A stretch of DNA of 64,000 nt from Aliivibrio sp. EL58 (GTDB lineage: Bacteria > Pseudomonadota > Gammaproteobacteria > Enterobacterales > Vibrionaceae). The number at the start of each line of letters is the position of its first letter. The stretch's first letter is position 1. Under the pieces are notes generated by a model, which saw only the letters and a program-made list of their open reading frames with translations, had not been told where the DNA came from and made no database searches. Below are positions 63,641-64,000 of this stretch, one piece after another. The stretch covers positions 62,001 to 126,000 of the forward strand of contig NZ_OMPC01000009.1 of the NCBI RefSeq assembly GCF_900312675.1. The letters are read 5' to 3'. Made by a program: the position numbers and the translations under genes.

Positions 63641-64000
63641 ATGGCTTTTCAATTACACTCTCGTCTACAACAAGATTGCATTATTTTAGGTAATCTTCCT
63701 TTATGCCAAATTTTAATGATTAAAGAAGATATTGGTCCTTGGTTAATTTTAGTTCCTCGTATTGAGAATTTAAAAGAAATTCACCACATGACAACAGAGC
63801 AACAAATTCAGTTTATTCAAGAGTCGAGCGCCGTTGCACAGTTATTAGAAGATAACTTTACGCCAGATAAAATTAATATCGGCGCGCTTGGTAATTTGGT
63901 TCCTCAACTGCACATCCATCACATCGCACGCTTTACCACTGATTGTGCTTGGCCAGGACCGGTATGGGGCAACACTAATGGAATAATCAGAGAGCAATCA
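63641..64000 (+). CDS. HIT-domain protein (3' partial)
   Basis: ATG at 63641 with AAGGAAA upstream; the frame is open for 120 codons to the window edge. It has the HIT fold: DCIILGNLPLCQILMIKE, ILVPRIENLKEIHHM, and the triad region VPQLHIHHIAR (near residue 95), then AWPGPVWG. Aligned on H-x-H-x-H, the first His is replaced by Gln (QLHIHHI), with the catalytic-position His kept. Hydrolase or transferase activity on nucleotide-linked substrates is likely; the substrate is unknown. Confidence 0.88.
   Translation, partial: MAFQLHSRLQQDCIILGNLPLCQILMIKEDIGPWLILVPRIENLKEIHHMTTEQQIQFIQESSAVAQLLEDNFTPDKINIGALGNLVPQLHIHHIARFTTDCAWPGPVWGNTNGIIREQS

Overview
The window is a chromosomal core segment of a low-GC marine gammaproteobacterium of the Vibrionaceae, most likely Aliivibrio (the A. 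fischeri / A. logei / A. salmonicida group). This rests on remembered protein similarity and on gene order (aroA-cmk-rpsA-ihfB-lapAB-pyrF, aat-bpt-infA-clpA/clpS-cspD, norR/norVW, mnmA-hflD-purB). No search was run. I see no prophage, insertion sequence, integron or CRISPR array. Coding density is high and most transcription units end in clear intrinsic hairpins.

Layout. 1-4.1 kb: C-terminal half of RNase E (rne, cut by the left edge), a SulP anion transporter and the corrinoid adenosyltransferase gene cobO. 4.1-8.3 kb (minus): asmA, udk and the Fe-S carrier apbC/mrp. 8.4-10.7 kb: metG followed by a 162-bp palindromic repeat with ATACCAATC ends. 10.7-17.4 kb (minus): pyrF, lapB, lapA, ihfB, rpsA, cmk, aroA. 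17.5-22.6 kb: an N-degron neighbourhood (aat, bpt, infA, clpA, clpS, cspD). 22.7-26.1 kb: a DUF4136 lipoprotein, selO, tRNA-Arg(UCU), folD. 26.2-31.1 kb: the stress module yeaG(prkA)-yeaH-spoVR. 31.2-34.5 kb: monomeric icd, rluE and a 57-residue lipoprotein. 34.6-40.6 kb: a nitric-oxide detoxification locus. norR diverges from norV-norW-fpr, followed by a cupin-like gene with an in-frame amber codon and a small unknown gene; the norV/norR gap holds three GT-N7-AC NorR sites and a sigma-54 promoter. 40.7-46.8 kb: mnmA, hflD, purB, a lipoprotein and a chemoreceptor. 47-50.2 kb: tctCBA tricarboxylate transporter. 50.3-55.4 kb: rhlE, then a minus-strand unit of a CitA/DcuS-type kinase, its response regulator, ybaK and a patatin-like gene. 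55.5-58 kb: fhs and yfbU. 58.1-64 kb: a KdgM-like porin, rlmA, a small outer-membrane barrel, clcA, lpxM and the start of a HIT-family gene cut by the right edge.

How parts fit together. Aat and Bpt add leucine to N-termini, ClpS recognises the resulting N-degrons and ClpA unfolds the substrates, so recognition and delivery steps of one proteolytic pathway lie within 4.5 kb. NorR senses NO and, with sigma-54, should drive NorV (NO reductase) and NorW (its reductase), with Fpr as a possible extra reductant source. FolD and Fhs feed the one-carbon folate pool, and a PurR-like box precedes folD. The citrate-type two-component system may control the nearby tctCBA operon. Perfect or near-perfect FNR boxes upstream of clcA and the small barrel gene suggest oxygen control at the right end.

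No wholly new system is evident. The best leads are the amber-interrupted nor-operon cupin gene, the duplicated enolase-type motif in RNase E, the GGA-loop hairpins before rpsA, the contiguous PrkA-YeaH-SpoVR module, and the FNR sites.
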